A stretch of DNA of 20,451 bases from contig JAEWQC010000313.1 in NCBI GenBank assembly GCA_023399355.1, forward strand, positions 1-20,451, given 5' to 3'. The notes under the pieces were generated by a model. That model had not been told where the DNA came from and did no database searches. It saw nothing but the letters and a program-made list of their open reading frames with translations. The DNA comes from Bacillota bacterium (GTDB lineage Bacteria; Bacillota; Clostridia; Acetivibrionales; DTU013). The position numbers were made by a program, and so were the translations under genes. Below, piece by piece: positions 1 to 6,926 of the stretch (positions are counted from its first letter, which is position 1; every line of letters starts with the position of its first letter).

Positions 1-1
1 A

Positions 2-973
2 GGATCTGCTCTCAGCCTTGATGCCGGAGCTAAATATGAGCTTGGGGATTTACTGTACGGTATTATGCTCACTTCCGCCAATGATGCAGCTAAGGCTGTA
101 GCAGAGCATACTGCCGGCGATACCGGTAAATTTGTGGTAATGATGAATGCTACTGCGGCAAAGCTTAACATGACAGGCACCCATTTCACAAATCCGACCG
201 GCCTTTATGACGAAAACCAGTATACAACTGCAAAAGACATTGCTCTGCTGATCCAATATGCGATAAATAATTCGAATTTCAATAAAGTTTTTTCAATAAA
301 AGCAAGACCCTGGTACAACAGCGATAATACGACAAAAATCCTTACAAGTCCAAACAAGTTGTTCTGGAGCTATGACGGCGTTGAAGGAGGTAAGACCGGC
401 TACAATAAGAAGGAGCAGCAGACTGTCATCACTACTGCATTCCGTGAAAATATGAAACTGATCTCTATCGTACTGGACTCCCCCGAAAAGGATCTTTTTA
501 CAAGTGCTGCCACACTTTTTGATTATGGGTTTGATAATTTCAGGAAAAGCATGCTGGTTAACAAGGGAGATGTCTTGAAAACCGTCAAACTTGATGGAAA
601 TGAATTAAATCTCATAAGTCAGAATGATATTTACTATGTTCATCCTTTGGGTGAGAGCTATATCAAGGAGTTTACTGCAACTGCCGACCTGAAACCCCCG
701 ATAAGCAAGGCGGTACCGGTCGGCAATGCAAATTATGTTTTACAGGATGGCACTTCAATCAATGTCAGCCTTTTTCCCGAAACAGAAGTAATTCCACCTG
801 AAAGTTTCATTTCCGGCGCCCGTAAAAAAGTGCTGGAAAACAAGGATATCTTTATCCTTGTTCTGTTTCTCGCCGCTCTGGAAGTAATTCTGATCATCAT
901 CAACCTGTTCAAGCTTGCAAAAAAATTAGTCAACCGGTTCAACAGCAGGAGGAAAAGGCAATCCCAGCAATAA
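2..973 (+). CDS. D-alanyl-D-alanine carboxypeptidase (PBP5/DacF family), 5'-truncated by the window edge
   Basis: Serine peptidase of the S11 family, which trims the terminal D-Ala from peptidoglycan stem peptides outside the membrane. The reading frame is open from base 2, and the residues before the first Met (at 65) match the family, so the true start and the SxxK catalytic motif lie upstream of the window. Visible here are the SxN motif as SAN (bases 74-82) within SANDAA, and the KTG motif in VEGGKTGYN (about bases 380-406). A C-terminal PBP5-like beta domain follows. The protein ends in a hydrophobic helix (from about IFILVLFLAAL) and a basic tail (KKLVNRFNSRRKRQ), so it is probably held by a true transmembrane anchor rather than the amphipathic helix usual for PBP5. 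Assignment is firm; which dac paralogue it is cannot be told. Confidence 0.93.
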   Translation, partial: GSALSLDAGAKYELGDLLYGIMLTSANDAAKAVAEHTAGDTGKFVVMMNATAAKLNMTGTHFTNPTGLYDENQYTTAKDIALLIQYAINNSNFNKVFSIKARPWYNSDNTTKILTSPNKLFWSYDGVEGGKTGYNKKEQQTVITTAFRENMKLISIVLDSPEKDLFTSAATLFDYGFDNFRKSMLVNKGDVLKTVKLDGNELNLISQNDIYYVHPLGESYIKEFTATADLKPPISKAVPVGNANYVLQDGTSINVSLFPETEVIPPESFISGARKKVLENKDIFILVLFLAALEVILIIINLFKLAKKLVNRFNSRRKRQSQQ

Positions 974-1049
974 TTGTCCAAACTGTATCAACCTTTTCCT
1001 CTCTGCAGGTACCACTGGTATTACAGACTAACTGCAAACATATTCCCTG

Positions 1050-1090
1050 GAGTTCTGCCATATTACAAATCTCGGAATATGGCAGAACTC
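1050..1090. terminator. 15-bp perfect hairpin between convergent genes, probable bidirectional terminator
   Basis: GAGTTCTGCCATATT (1050-1064) pairs perfectly with 1076-1090 around an 11-nt loop. It sits between the stop of the carboxypeptidase gene (+) and the stop of the SIMPL gene (-), the expected place for a shared terminator. Neither side has a clear U-tract, so intrinsic termination is inferred from position and stem strength only. Confidence 0.55.
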
Positions 1091-1107
1091 GCCCCGGGTA
1101 TTAAATC

Positions 1108-1863
1108 CTAATATTCATATACTGCACTTACTGTTGCTGTTATCTCCAAGGAACCTGCCTGAACCGGAGTTGACGCTGCAACACCTGCAGCCTTCATATC
1201 ATACGAGACATAATTCTGCAAAGGACTGTAGCCGCCTCCCTCGCTTACGGATAAGGGAGCTTTTAATGTCACTCCGAGGGCTTCTGCCATTGTCCCTGCT
1301 TTTTTCTTCGCTGCCAGAACCGCATTTTTCAAAGCATCGTTGTAATACTTCTCATAATTGCTAAGGCCGAAGCTTATGCTGCTGCTCACATTTACACCGC
1401 TGTCAGATGCAGCATCGATTATATTCCCTGTCTTTGTGAGATCCCGTACGGTAACATTGACGGTGTTATTGACAGAATAGCCGATGATCGTACTGGAACC
1501 ATCCTTCTGGTTGTAATTGTACTTGGGATTGATTGAATAGTTGACCGTTTTGATATCATCCTCTTTTACTCCATTGGCCTTAATGGACGCAACAACCTTT
1601 TCCATTGCTGCTGCATTCATTTTTTGCGCAACTTTGGCAACCTTATCTTCGCTGATGACGCCAAGAGAGATGTAGGCGATGTCAGGCGATGCATTAACCT
1701 TTGCCTGACCTGATACGCTCAGGGTCTTTTTCTCGTCCTGAGTCTCCGCTGCCTTGACCGGTCCGTTAAAATACAAACCCAGTGTCATTGTTAGCAGTGC
1801 GGTAACTGCCAGCAGCAGAATTGCCAGCATAAATTTGTTCTTCACTGAAAATACTTGTGTCAT
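1108..1863 (-). CDS. SIMPL (DUF541) domain protein, exported
   Basis: A 251-residue protein with an N-terminal signal or anchor segment (KFMLAILLLAVTALLTMTLGL, about residues 11-31), then a SIMPL/DUF541 domain beginning LSVSGQAKVNASPDIAYISLGV. Later family-like stretches include the alternation around YSINPKYNY and IIGYSVNNTVNVTVRDL, and the C-terminal LEITATVSAVYEY. The biochemical role of the family is unclear; members are usually periplasmic or surface proteins linked to envelope or oxidative stress. The start at 1863 is supported by GGAGGAGGG about 8 nt upstream. It is a single-gene unit, convergent with the carboxypeptidase gene. An ECF-sigma-like promoter lies about 100 nt upstream, which agrees with an envelope-stress role. 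Family call firm, function open. Confidence 0.88.
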   Translation of the reverse strand: MTQVFSVKNKFMLAILLLAVTALLTMTLGLYFNGPVKAAETQDEKKTLSVSGQAKVNASPDIAYISLGVISEDKVAKVAQKMNAAAMEKVVASIKANGVKEDDIKTVNYSINPKYNYNQKDGSSTIIGYSVNNTVNVTVRDLTKTGNIIDAASDSGVNVSSSISFGLSNYEKYYNDALKNAVLAAKKKAGTMAEALGVTLKAPLSVSEGGGYSPLQNYVSYDMKAAGVAASTPVQAGSLEITATVSAVYEY

Positions 1864-2200
1864 GATAATACCCTCCTCCAGATTTAAAATTCTTATTCAA
1901 TGAGTTCCATGGTGTCTTGGCATTAAAAGGGGCTGTTTCTCAGTTGAACTGTCCCCTCTAATAATACTATAGACGCATAGTCTGCATGAAAGTTCCAGTT
2001 TCTTATACTCGAGGAGTACTGTTGGTAAAAGCGCCGGAATAAAGTTCGACTGTTTCTTTTGTGTTTTTTTGTGCCTGACTTCCGCAATATGCCTCTGATC
2101 CGCTTTTCTATGGAGAGAAAAGCTCTTTAAAGATAAAAGAAACCCAACTTTCTCTTTCTATTCTCTTTTAGGAGATCCTGGTTTTGAGCCTGTGCACTTA
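1864..2200. other. Intergenic region (337 bp) between the activase and SIMPL genes
   Basis: No credible ORF. Reading on the minus strand it carries, after the activase stop, an A/T-rich stretch with a small 8-bp hairpin (2102-2109 with 2116-2123, no U-tract). Next come the ECF-like promoter (1972-1996) and a GAACTGTCCCCT motif (1946-1957) resembling the repeat array near 8215-8345. The SIMPL ribosome binding site ends the region. No clear intrinsic terminator for the activase operon was found. Confidence 0.6.
1972..1996 (-). promoter_or_regulatory. Putative ECF sigma factor promoter for the SIMPL gene
   Basis: On the minus strand, GGAAC (1996-1992) and CGTC (1975-1972, followed by TA) are separated by exactly 16 nt. 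This is the general pattern of ECF-type promoters (GGAAC/TGAAAC, 16-17 nt, CGTC). No good TTGACA/TATAAT pair was seen in the same interval. Transcription would start near 1964, giving a leader of roughly 100 nt. The match is seen; use by an ECF sigma factor is inferred. Confidence 0.5.
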
Positions 2201-3214
2201 TTATTGCAAAGCATATAGAGGAGGATCAACTACCGGGGAGGATGTTGCCGTACCGGATGACCATTTTCCGCACCGGTCTCCCCATCTTGCTTCGACAACA
2301 CCATCCGAAAGCAGTTCGACAATCTCACAAAGGTTTGTGCAGCCGTTGCATTCCCGGCTTGTTGTGCTGTAAATCCTGTTCAGTGCATCAAATCCTGAAA
2401 ATTTTGTCACGAATGACTTGTCTGCCGACCTTGCCTGCCTTGCAAACAATGCTGCGCCATATGCCCCCATTACTGCGTGATGCTCCGGTATCATCACATG
2501 AACACCCAGCGCTTTTTCAAATGCGGCAGCAATCCCCTTGTTTGCCGCAACACCTCCCTGAAAAACCACCGGTTCGGAGATTTCCTTCCCCTTGGCCAGA
2601 TTGTTCAGATAATTCCTGACAAGCGCTTCGCAAAGGCCATTGACAATATCTTCATTGCTGTGTCCCGACTGTTGTTTGTGAATCATATCCGATTCTGCAA
2701 AGACCGCACACCTGCCTGCTATTCTGACAGGTGAAGTTGAACGGAGTGCAAGTTCGCCGAATTGTTCGATCGGCACACCCAGCCTGGCTGCCTGCCTGTC
2801 GAGAAAAGAACCGGTCCCGGCGGCACAAACGGTATTCATGGCAAAATCATACACTACGCCATTTCTCAAGATGATTATTTTTGAATCCTGTCCACCGATC
2901 TCAAGGACGGTCTTCACCCCGGGGACAATTCTCTGTGCTGCAACCGCATGTGCCGTGATCTCGTTTTTAACCACATCTGCTCCGGCAATCACGCCTGCCA
3001 GACCTCGTCCGCTTCCGGTCGCACCTGCAGCTGCAATCAACGGAGCCCTGTGCCCGCCTGCAATTTCCTTAAGCCCTTCCATAAGCGATTTGATCGGCTG
3101 TCCGCTTGTCCGCAGATAAAGCTTCTTTAGCATATTTCCATCCAGGTCGGTCAATACCAGATTCGTACTGACTGAACCCACATCAATTCCAAGATAATGA
3201 CCATCCGCCCTCAT
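2201..3214 (-). CDS. BadF/BadG/BcrA/HgdC-type ATPase, activator of a 2-hydroxyacyl-CoA dehydratase-like enzyme
   Basis: ASKHA-fold ATPase that in characterised relatives uses ATP to push one electron into a low-potential iron-sulphur partner. Motifs: phosphate-1 GIDVGSVSTN (residues 9-18 from this start), ATGSGRGLAG, adenosine/phosphate-2 EIGGQDSKII, and CAAGTGSFLD with Cys130. Cys169 lies in IAGRCAVFAE, and the 39-residue spacing equals that of the two cysteines that hold the dimer-bridging [4Fe-4S] cluster in HgdC. A C-terminal cysteine segment, CNGCTNLC followed by GDRCGKW, is not part of a minimal HgdC and recalls the linker region of large fused activases. The frame opens at 3262, but ATG 3214 follows AGGAGG by about 13 nt and the family starts here, giving 337 aa. 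It overlaps the preceding gene by 32 nt. Substrate enzyme unknown. Confidence 0.87.
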   Translation of the reverse strand: MRADGHYLGIDVGSVSTNLVLTDLDGNMLKKLYLRTSGQPIKSLMEGLKEIAGGHRAPLIAAAGATGSGRGLAGVIAGADVVKNEITAHAVAAQRIVPGVKTVLEIGGQDSKIIILRNGVVYDFAMNTVCAAGTGSFLDRQAARLGVPIEQFGELALRSTSPVRIAGRCAVFAESDMIHKQQSGHSNEDIVNGLCEALVRNYLNNLAKGKEISEPVVFQGGVAANKGIAAAFEKALGVHVMIPEHHAVMGAYGAALFARQARSADKSFVTKFSGFDALNRIYSTTSRECNGCTNLCEIVELLSDGVVEARWGDRCGKWSSGTATSSPVVDPPLYALQ

Positions 3215-4298
3215 ATTTTTGATTTTTCCTCCTGCTTTCAAGCATATCGATAAATGCTTCAATTCGAGTAAGATAACCGGCTTCTCCGGTCATTTCGTCA
3301 ATAATCAGTGTCAGCACAGGTATCCCAAGTTCTCTTTCAACCTCTGGCAAAATGCTCTCCGCCACAATTTCAGGCATGCATGAAAACGGGAAGATCTGAA
3401 TGACACCGTCATAATTATTTTTGGCGTAAAGTACCGTATTTCCTATCGTCTCCTGCGCATGTCCGCCAATCATAGTGCCTAGCCAGGGTTGTGCCGCTTC
3501 TGCATAGGCCATGTCCCGGTGAAGGTGCAGCCCTTTTTTCAGAATATGCTCAATGATCCAGTTACTGAGGGTCACCTTCCTGTCGACCTCCACCCCCAAC
3601 ATGCCAAGCTTCTCCTGAATGTTGAAGCTGGCAAATTGATCGATCCCGGTATATATCTCGCCGACAATGCCGATTCTGAGAGGAGCTGCCTTCGGGTCCT
3701 GCCTTACGGAATGCAACCGTTCACTGGTCTCATCAAGAAGGGTGGAAGTTTCTTTGAAGCTTGTCACCTTCAGCGCATTTTCCCTGAAACTTTTATAAAT
3801 ACTGTCCACAGACCCATGTTCAAGCTCTCTTGCTCTTATTCCAAAAGAAAGCCTTTCAAGTTCATCCACCCTTCTGGCGGTTTTTGCAACCGCCTTCACA
3901 ACAAACGGTATTTTTATCAAGCCTGCAGATCCTGTCAGCCTGTATACCACGTTAGCAAGCTCTTTAAAATTGCCGTTGGCAAACTCCAGTGTAAGAATCT
4001 CCATAGGATAGCCGGCATCCCGAAGAATTTCCCTGTGCATTTCGCAATAATATCCAAACCTGCAGGGACCGCAGCCTCCTGCCATCAGTATGGTGTCGGC
4101 CCCCAGTTCATATGCCTGTATGTAGTTGCCGATATTGATCTTCAGCGGCAGGCAGGCCATTTCCGGGACATGCCTGGTGCCAAGTTCAAGAGCCTTCTTG
4201 TTGTTGAACGGCGGGACAACGCATTCAATCCCCAGCTCGTTCAACATTGGCTTTATACTGATATAGGTGTTACCCAGATGAGGAAACGTCATTTTCAT
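3183..4298 (-). CDS. Acyl-CoA dehydratase activase-related protein, HgdB/DUF2229-like iron-sulphur protein (subunit 2)
   Basis: A 371-residue protein starting MKMTFPHLGN. Cysteines that could ligate a cluster are Cys49 (MACLPLK) and the group Cys76, Cys79 and Cys85 in GGCGPCRFGYYC; a further Cys lies in FPFSCMPEIV. The C-terminus, IDEMTGEAGYLTRIEAFIDM, closely parallels the end of the upstream gene product (VDEHSGEAGFDTRLEAFIDM), so the two are paralogous. The frame opens at 4349, but ATG 4298 has GGAG 8 nt upstream and agrees with the family start. The start overlaps the end of the upstream gene by 29 nt and its end overlaps the activase start by 32 nt, implying translational coupling. It is probably the partner reduced by the activase. 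Reaction unknown; no dehydratase or CoA-pathway gene is nearby. Confidence 0.8.
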   Translation of the reverse strand: MKMTFPHLGNTYISIKPMLNELGIECVVPPFNNKKALELGTRHVPEMACLPLKINIGNYIQAYELGADTILMAGGCGPCRFGYYCEMHREILRDAGYPMEILTLEFANGNFKELANVVYRLTGSAGLIKIPFVVKAVAKTARRVDELERLSFGIRARELEHGSVDSIYKSFRENALKVTSFKETSTLLDETSERLHSVRQDPKAAPLRIGIVGEIYTGIDQFASFNIQEKLGMLGVEVDRKVTLSNWIIEHILKKGLHLHRDMAYAEAAQPWLGTMIGGHAQETIGNTVLYAKNNYDGVIQIFPFSCMPEIVAESILPEVERELGIPVLTLIIDEMTGEAGYLTRIEAFIDMLESRRKNQKYEGGWSLSWN

Positions 4299-5337
4299 TT
4301 GATTTTCTCCAGCGCAGCATATCGATGAATGCCTCAAGCCTCGTATCAAAGCCGGCTTCCCCGGAATGCTCGTCTACAGTAATGATGATATACGGTATTT
4401 CGTATTCATTCCTGACCTTGCGTTCAATAAGGTCATAAACAAAGGAGTCGATACCGCAGCCAAAGCTTGTTACACAGATCATTCCATCAATTTCACCTTT
4501 TTGTGCCAGATGGAGAGCTGCCCCATAGGCTTTTCTGCCATAATTCCAGAATAACGGCTTTTTCAGTTTGGAAGTGAGCTCATTTATATCCTCATCACCA
4601 ACCATTTCAACTGTTTTGATACAGGCGCCGAACTTTTTTAGCTTCCCCAAAAGATCCATGCTGATATATCTGTCGTAAATATTGTAAGGATGCCCGATCA
4701 CGGCAATACGGGTCTGAAATTCCGGACAAGTCTTTGATATCGCCGTTACCGGGGCAAACGACATTATCTGAGGCAATGTTCCCGGATCCTGCATTGGACG
4801 TTCGGCTTTATTCACCCGGGGTACTATTTTCAAATCCCTGAATGGCATTACCCCGCATAACGTCTGGTATCTAAAATCTTCATAATCTTCCATAGCAATC
4901 TCAAGCGCTTGTTTTGCAGCTCTCCTGCTCTGCCCCAGGAGGTCGGCCGTCTCAATAGCCGCCTTGACTGCACTGTTTACCGACCGCCGCATGTTGATCT
5001 CAGGTGCAATCATTGGAGGCATATTTTTCACCGTATGCCGCACCATATCCGGCAATCCCCCGAATTCCGGGCAAATGTATTCGTTTCTTGAAATGCTTGT
5101 AAATCGGGGTACAAAAATATAGTCCACCCTGTCTTTCAAATTCAGGACATGTCCATGAAAAAGCTTTATCGGCAAACAAGCTTCATCGACACAGGATTTT
5201 ACACCATCATCCAGAATGCGCCTGTTTGTGGGCTCCGACACGATGATTTCGGCACCAAGTTCGTAAAAAAAAGATTCCCATAACGGAATGAATTTGAAAT
5301 AAAACAGACTCCGAGGAATTCCGATTCTAGTGTTCAA
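4270..5337 (-). CDS. DUF2229 (CoA-dehydratase activase-related) protein, subunit 1
   Basis: A 355-residue protein with the typical DUF2229 opening (IGIPRSLFYF, then PLWESFFYELG) and the block SCVDEACLPIKLFHGH with Cys49 and Cys54. Further on are FVPRFTSISRNEYICPEFGG and a late Cys in TSFGCGIDSF. First gene of the three-gene unit. The frame is open to TTG 5355, which has no ribosome binding site; TTG 5337 is preceded by GAGGGG at about 10 nt and places the conserved RIGIPR just inside the protein, so I chose it. Both candidate starts are TTG, which suggests modest expression. Homologous domains occur in very large fused proteins with two BadF domains (established for the family, from memory). 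Function not known. Confidence 0.8.
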   Translation of the reverse strand: MNTRIGIPRSLFYFKFIPLWESFFYELGAEIIVSEPTNRRILDDGVKSCVDEACLPIKLFHGHVLNLKDRVDYIFVPRFTSISRNEYICPEFGGLPDMVRHTVKNMPPMIAPEINMRRSVNSAVKAAIETADLLGQSRRAAKQALEIAMEDYEDFRYQTLCGVMPFRDLKIVPRVNKAERPMQDPGTLPQIMSFAPVTAISKTCPEFQTRIAVIGHPYNIYDRYISMDLLGKLKKFGACIKTVEMVGDEDINELTSKLKKPLFWNYGRKAYGAALHLAQKGEIDGMICVTSFGCGIDSFVYDLIERKVRNEYEIPYIIITVDEHSGEAGFDTRLEAFIDMLRWRKSNENDVSSSG

Positions 5338-5428
5338 CAGGCTGACACCCCTCAAATTGCAGAATGAGCTGAATATATTTTGTTCAGAAATAGCTTCAAC
5401 TTATTGTAGTATTGACAGTTCAATTCAG

Positions 5429-5535
5429 TTTATACCGGATTCTGTTGTACCGGATTCTGTTTGTACCGGATTCTGTTTGTACCGGATTCTGTTGTACCGG
5501 ATTCTATTGTACCGGATTCTGTTGTACCGGAAAAT
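5429..5535. repeat. Seven-copy tandem repeat, period 15-16 bp (TACCGGATTCTGTTG)
   Basis: The core TACCGGA recurs at 5433, 5448, 5464, 5480, 5495, 5510 and 5525, so the steps are 15, 16, 16, 15, 15 and 15 bp. Consensus unit TGTACCGGATTCTGT. The first copy has TATACCGGA, the fifth ends ATTCTAT, and the last diverges after ACCGGA. The array is in the upstream region of the minus-strand activase operon. The plus-strand ORF across it (5330-5620) simply translates the repeat and is not a gene. Confidence 0.95.
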
Positions 5536-5584
5536 AGTTCAACATTCTGCATGTTTGTCTATGGCAACATGCTTGCAGCGATAT

Positions 5585-5627
5585 AAAAAAGCTGGCAGAC
5601 GATCGTATTTGATCACCTGACAGCTTT
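5585..5627 (-). terminator. Intrinsic terminator of fba
   Basis: On the minus strand, AAGCTGTCAG (5626-5617) pairs with CTGCCAGCTT (5598-5589) with one mismatch, and is followed directly by a T6 run (5590-5585). It lies about 55 nt after the fba stop. Confidence 0.88.
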
Positions 5628-5681
5628 ATAACAATAGTTTTACTTTAACGGTCTATTAATCCGTCATGATTCTTTTCAAGC

Positions 5682-6611
5682 TTAAGCTTTGCCGTCGCAG
5701 CCGAGTACGTTGATGAGCTTGTTCTTTACGAGATCTTTGATGGCTGTTCTTGCTGGTCCAAGGTACTGCCTCGGGTCAAAGTGATCCGGATGCTGAACAA
5801 AATATTCCCTGACTGTAGCAGTCATTGCAAGCCTTAAGTCGGAGTCAATGTTGATTTTGCAAACAGCCGATCTTGCAGCCTGTCTCAGCATCTCTTCAGG
5901 TACGCCCTTTGCGCCGGGCATATTTCCGCCGTTCTTATTGATTTTTTCAACCAGTTCGGGGATAACGGAGGAAGCTCCATGAAGAACAATCGGGAAGCCC
6001 GGCAGTCTCTTTGATACTTCATCAAGAATGTCAAATCTGAGCTTTGCTTCCCCTTTGAATTTGAATGCTCCGTGACTTGTACCTATGGCAATAGCCAGAG
6101 AATCAACGCCTGTCTTGCCGACGAATTCTTCAACTTCTTCAGGCCTTGTGTAGGAGGAATCTTCAGCAGAAACCTTGACATCATCCTCGACACCCGCCAG
6201 CCTGCCAAGTTCGCCTTCAACCGTTACGCCATGAGCGTGGGCGTATTCAACAACCTGCTTTGTCAATTTGATGTTTTCTTCGAACGAATGGTGTGAGCCG
6301 TCTATCATAACGGATGTGAACCCGCCGTCTATGCAGGATTTGCACAGTTCGAACGTATCGCCGTGATCAAGGTGCAGACAGATCGGAAGACCAGTCTCAA
6401 TGATGGCAGCTTCAACAAGCTTCATCAGATAGGTGTGATTGGCATATTTTCTTGCACCTGAGGATACCTGCAGTATAAGCGGAGCGTTAACTTCCTTTGC
6501 AGCCTCGGTAATACCCTGTACGATTTCCATGTTGTTAACATTGAAAGCGCCGATAGCATATCCGCCTTCATATGCTTTTTTAAACATTTCAGTTGATGTA
6601 ACCAGTGCCAT
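5682..6611 (-). CDS. fba: Class II fructose-1,6-bisphosphate aldolase
   Basis: Zinc-dependent cleavage of fructose-1,6-bisphosphate to dihydroxyacetone phosphate and glyceraldehyde-3-phosphate in cytosolic glycolysis. The 309-residue length is usual for the family. Key residues: HLDHG (80-84) with catalytic Asp82 and zinc ligand His83; DGSHHSFEEN; VEGELG around 131-136; IGTSHG with His180; and LHGASS with His211. These give the His triad of the zinc site. The C-terminal KINIDSDLRLAM binds phosphate. The frame opens three codons earlier at 6620, but ATG 6611 follows AGGAG at 9 nt. Single-gene unit with its own terminator, divergent from pfp, whose product makes its substrate. The divergent pair suggests joint control. 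Confidence 0.97.
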   Translation of the reverse strand: MALVTSTEMFKKAYEGGYAIGAFNVNNMEIVQGITEAAKEVNAPLILQVSSGARKYANHTYLMKLVEAAIIETGLPICLHLDHGDTFELCKSCIDGGFTSVMIDGSHHSFEENIKLTKQVVEYAHAHGVTVEGELGRLAGVEDDVKVSAEDSSYTRPEEVEEFVGKTGVDSLAIAIGTSHGAFKFKGEAKLRFDILDEVSKRLPGFPIVLHGASSVIPELVEKINKNGGNMPGAKGVPEEMLRQAARSAVCKINIDSDLRLAMTATVREYFVQHPDHFDPRQYLGPARTAIKDLVKNKLINVLGCDGKA

Positions 6612-6680
6612 TAAAAACAACTCCTTTATTGTATATTATTTAATATTTCTTTGCCTTGATAGAATATGTATTGTTACAAA

Positions 6681-6709
6681 TTTATCATATTAATTTTACC
6701 AGATTTCAA
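6681..6709 (-). promoter_or_regulatory. fba: Candidate sigma-A promoter of fba
   Basis: On the minus strand, TTGAAA (6709-6704), a 17-nt spacer and GATAAA (6686-6681). The -35 is good and the -10 is a 4/6 match. It would give a 5' leader of roughly 60-65 nt. Confidence 0.45.
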
Positions 6710-6787
6710 CTTAAAATCAAGGCTTTATTTCTCAGGTTCCTCATATCTTCTTCCAAAACAGCAAGCATCGTACTTGATATTTTCGCT

Positions 6788-6807
6788 GCTGCAACTGATC
6801 TTGCAGC
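6788..6807. promoter_or_regulatory. Perfect dyad GCTGCAA-N6-TTGCAGC, possible operator
   Basis: GCTGCAA (6788-6794) and TTGCAGC (6801-6807) are a perfect 7-bp inverted repeat around CTGATC, about 60 bp upstream of the pfp -35 and about 80 bp upstream of the fba -35. The symmetry is seen; operator function is inferred from the position between divergent glycolytic promoters. Confidence 0.35.
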
Positions 6808-6866
6808 TACCAGCCGATAAAATACCTCACAATTGTCACTTTTGTTAAAAAAATGTCTATGTTTAA

Positions 6867-6895
6867 TTGCAATTTAGGACAGCTTATGTTATATT
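6867..6895 (+). promoter_or_regulatory. pfp: Sigma-A promoter of pfp with extended -10
   Basis: TTGCAA (6867-6872), a 17-nt spacer, and TATATT (6890-6895) preceded by TGT, an extended -10 (TGn). The start would be near 6902, leaving a leader of about 25 nt before the ATG, just room for the GGAGG at 6915-6919. Confidence 0.75.
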
Positions 6896-6926
6896 TTATT
6901 TTGATTTATATCATGGAGGTATAGTT

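Larger units (their letters stand above)
5338..5681. other. Intergenic region (344 bp) between fba and the activase operon
   Basis: No credible gene. Holds the fba terminator (5585-5627) and a seven-copy tandem repeat (5429-5535) placed about 90-200 bp before the TTG start of the activase operon. I could not find a convincing -35/-10 pair for that operon, although the promoter should lie here. Confidence 0.65.
6612..6926. other. Divergent fba/pfp control region (315 bp)
   Basis: Gene-free interval containing a promoter for each side (6681-6709 minus, 6867-6895 plus) and a perfect dyad at 6788-6807 between them. A short palindrome ACAATTGT (6829-6836) is also present. Short plus-strand ORFs over the region lack family-like sequence. 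Confidence 0.7.

Noticed and set aside
2102..2123. Hairpin GCTTTTCT/AGAAAAGC as terminator of the activase operon
   Set aside because: Only 8 A/T-rich base pairs and no T-run in the direction of transcription.
3489..4328. Long plus-strand ORF (279 codons) opposite the second activase-related gene
   Set aside because: Shadow of a real, family-matching minus-strand gene; no motif of its own.
5412..5436. Plus-strand TTGACA...TATACC as a promoter
   Set aside because: Spacing is only 13 nt and it points away from any gene start.
5429..5535. Possible CRISPR array or integron site
   Set aside because: Period of 15-16 bp is too short for a repeat-spacer unit and no palindromic att-type structure is present.
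5330..5620. Plus-strand ORF of 96 codons across the tandem repeat
   Set aside because: Its middle is only the translated 15-bp repeat (repeated LLYRI-like pentapeptides); no ribosome binding site and no family likeness.
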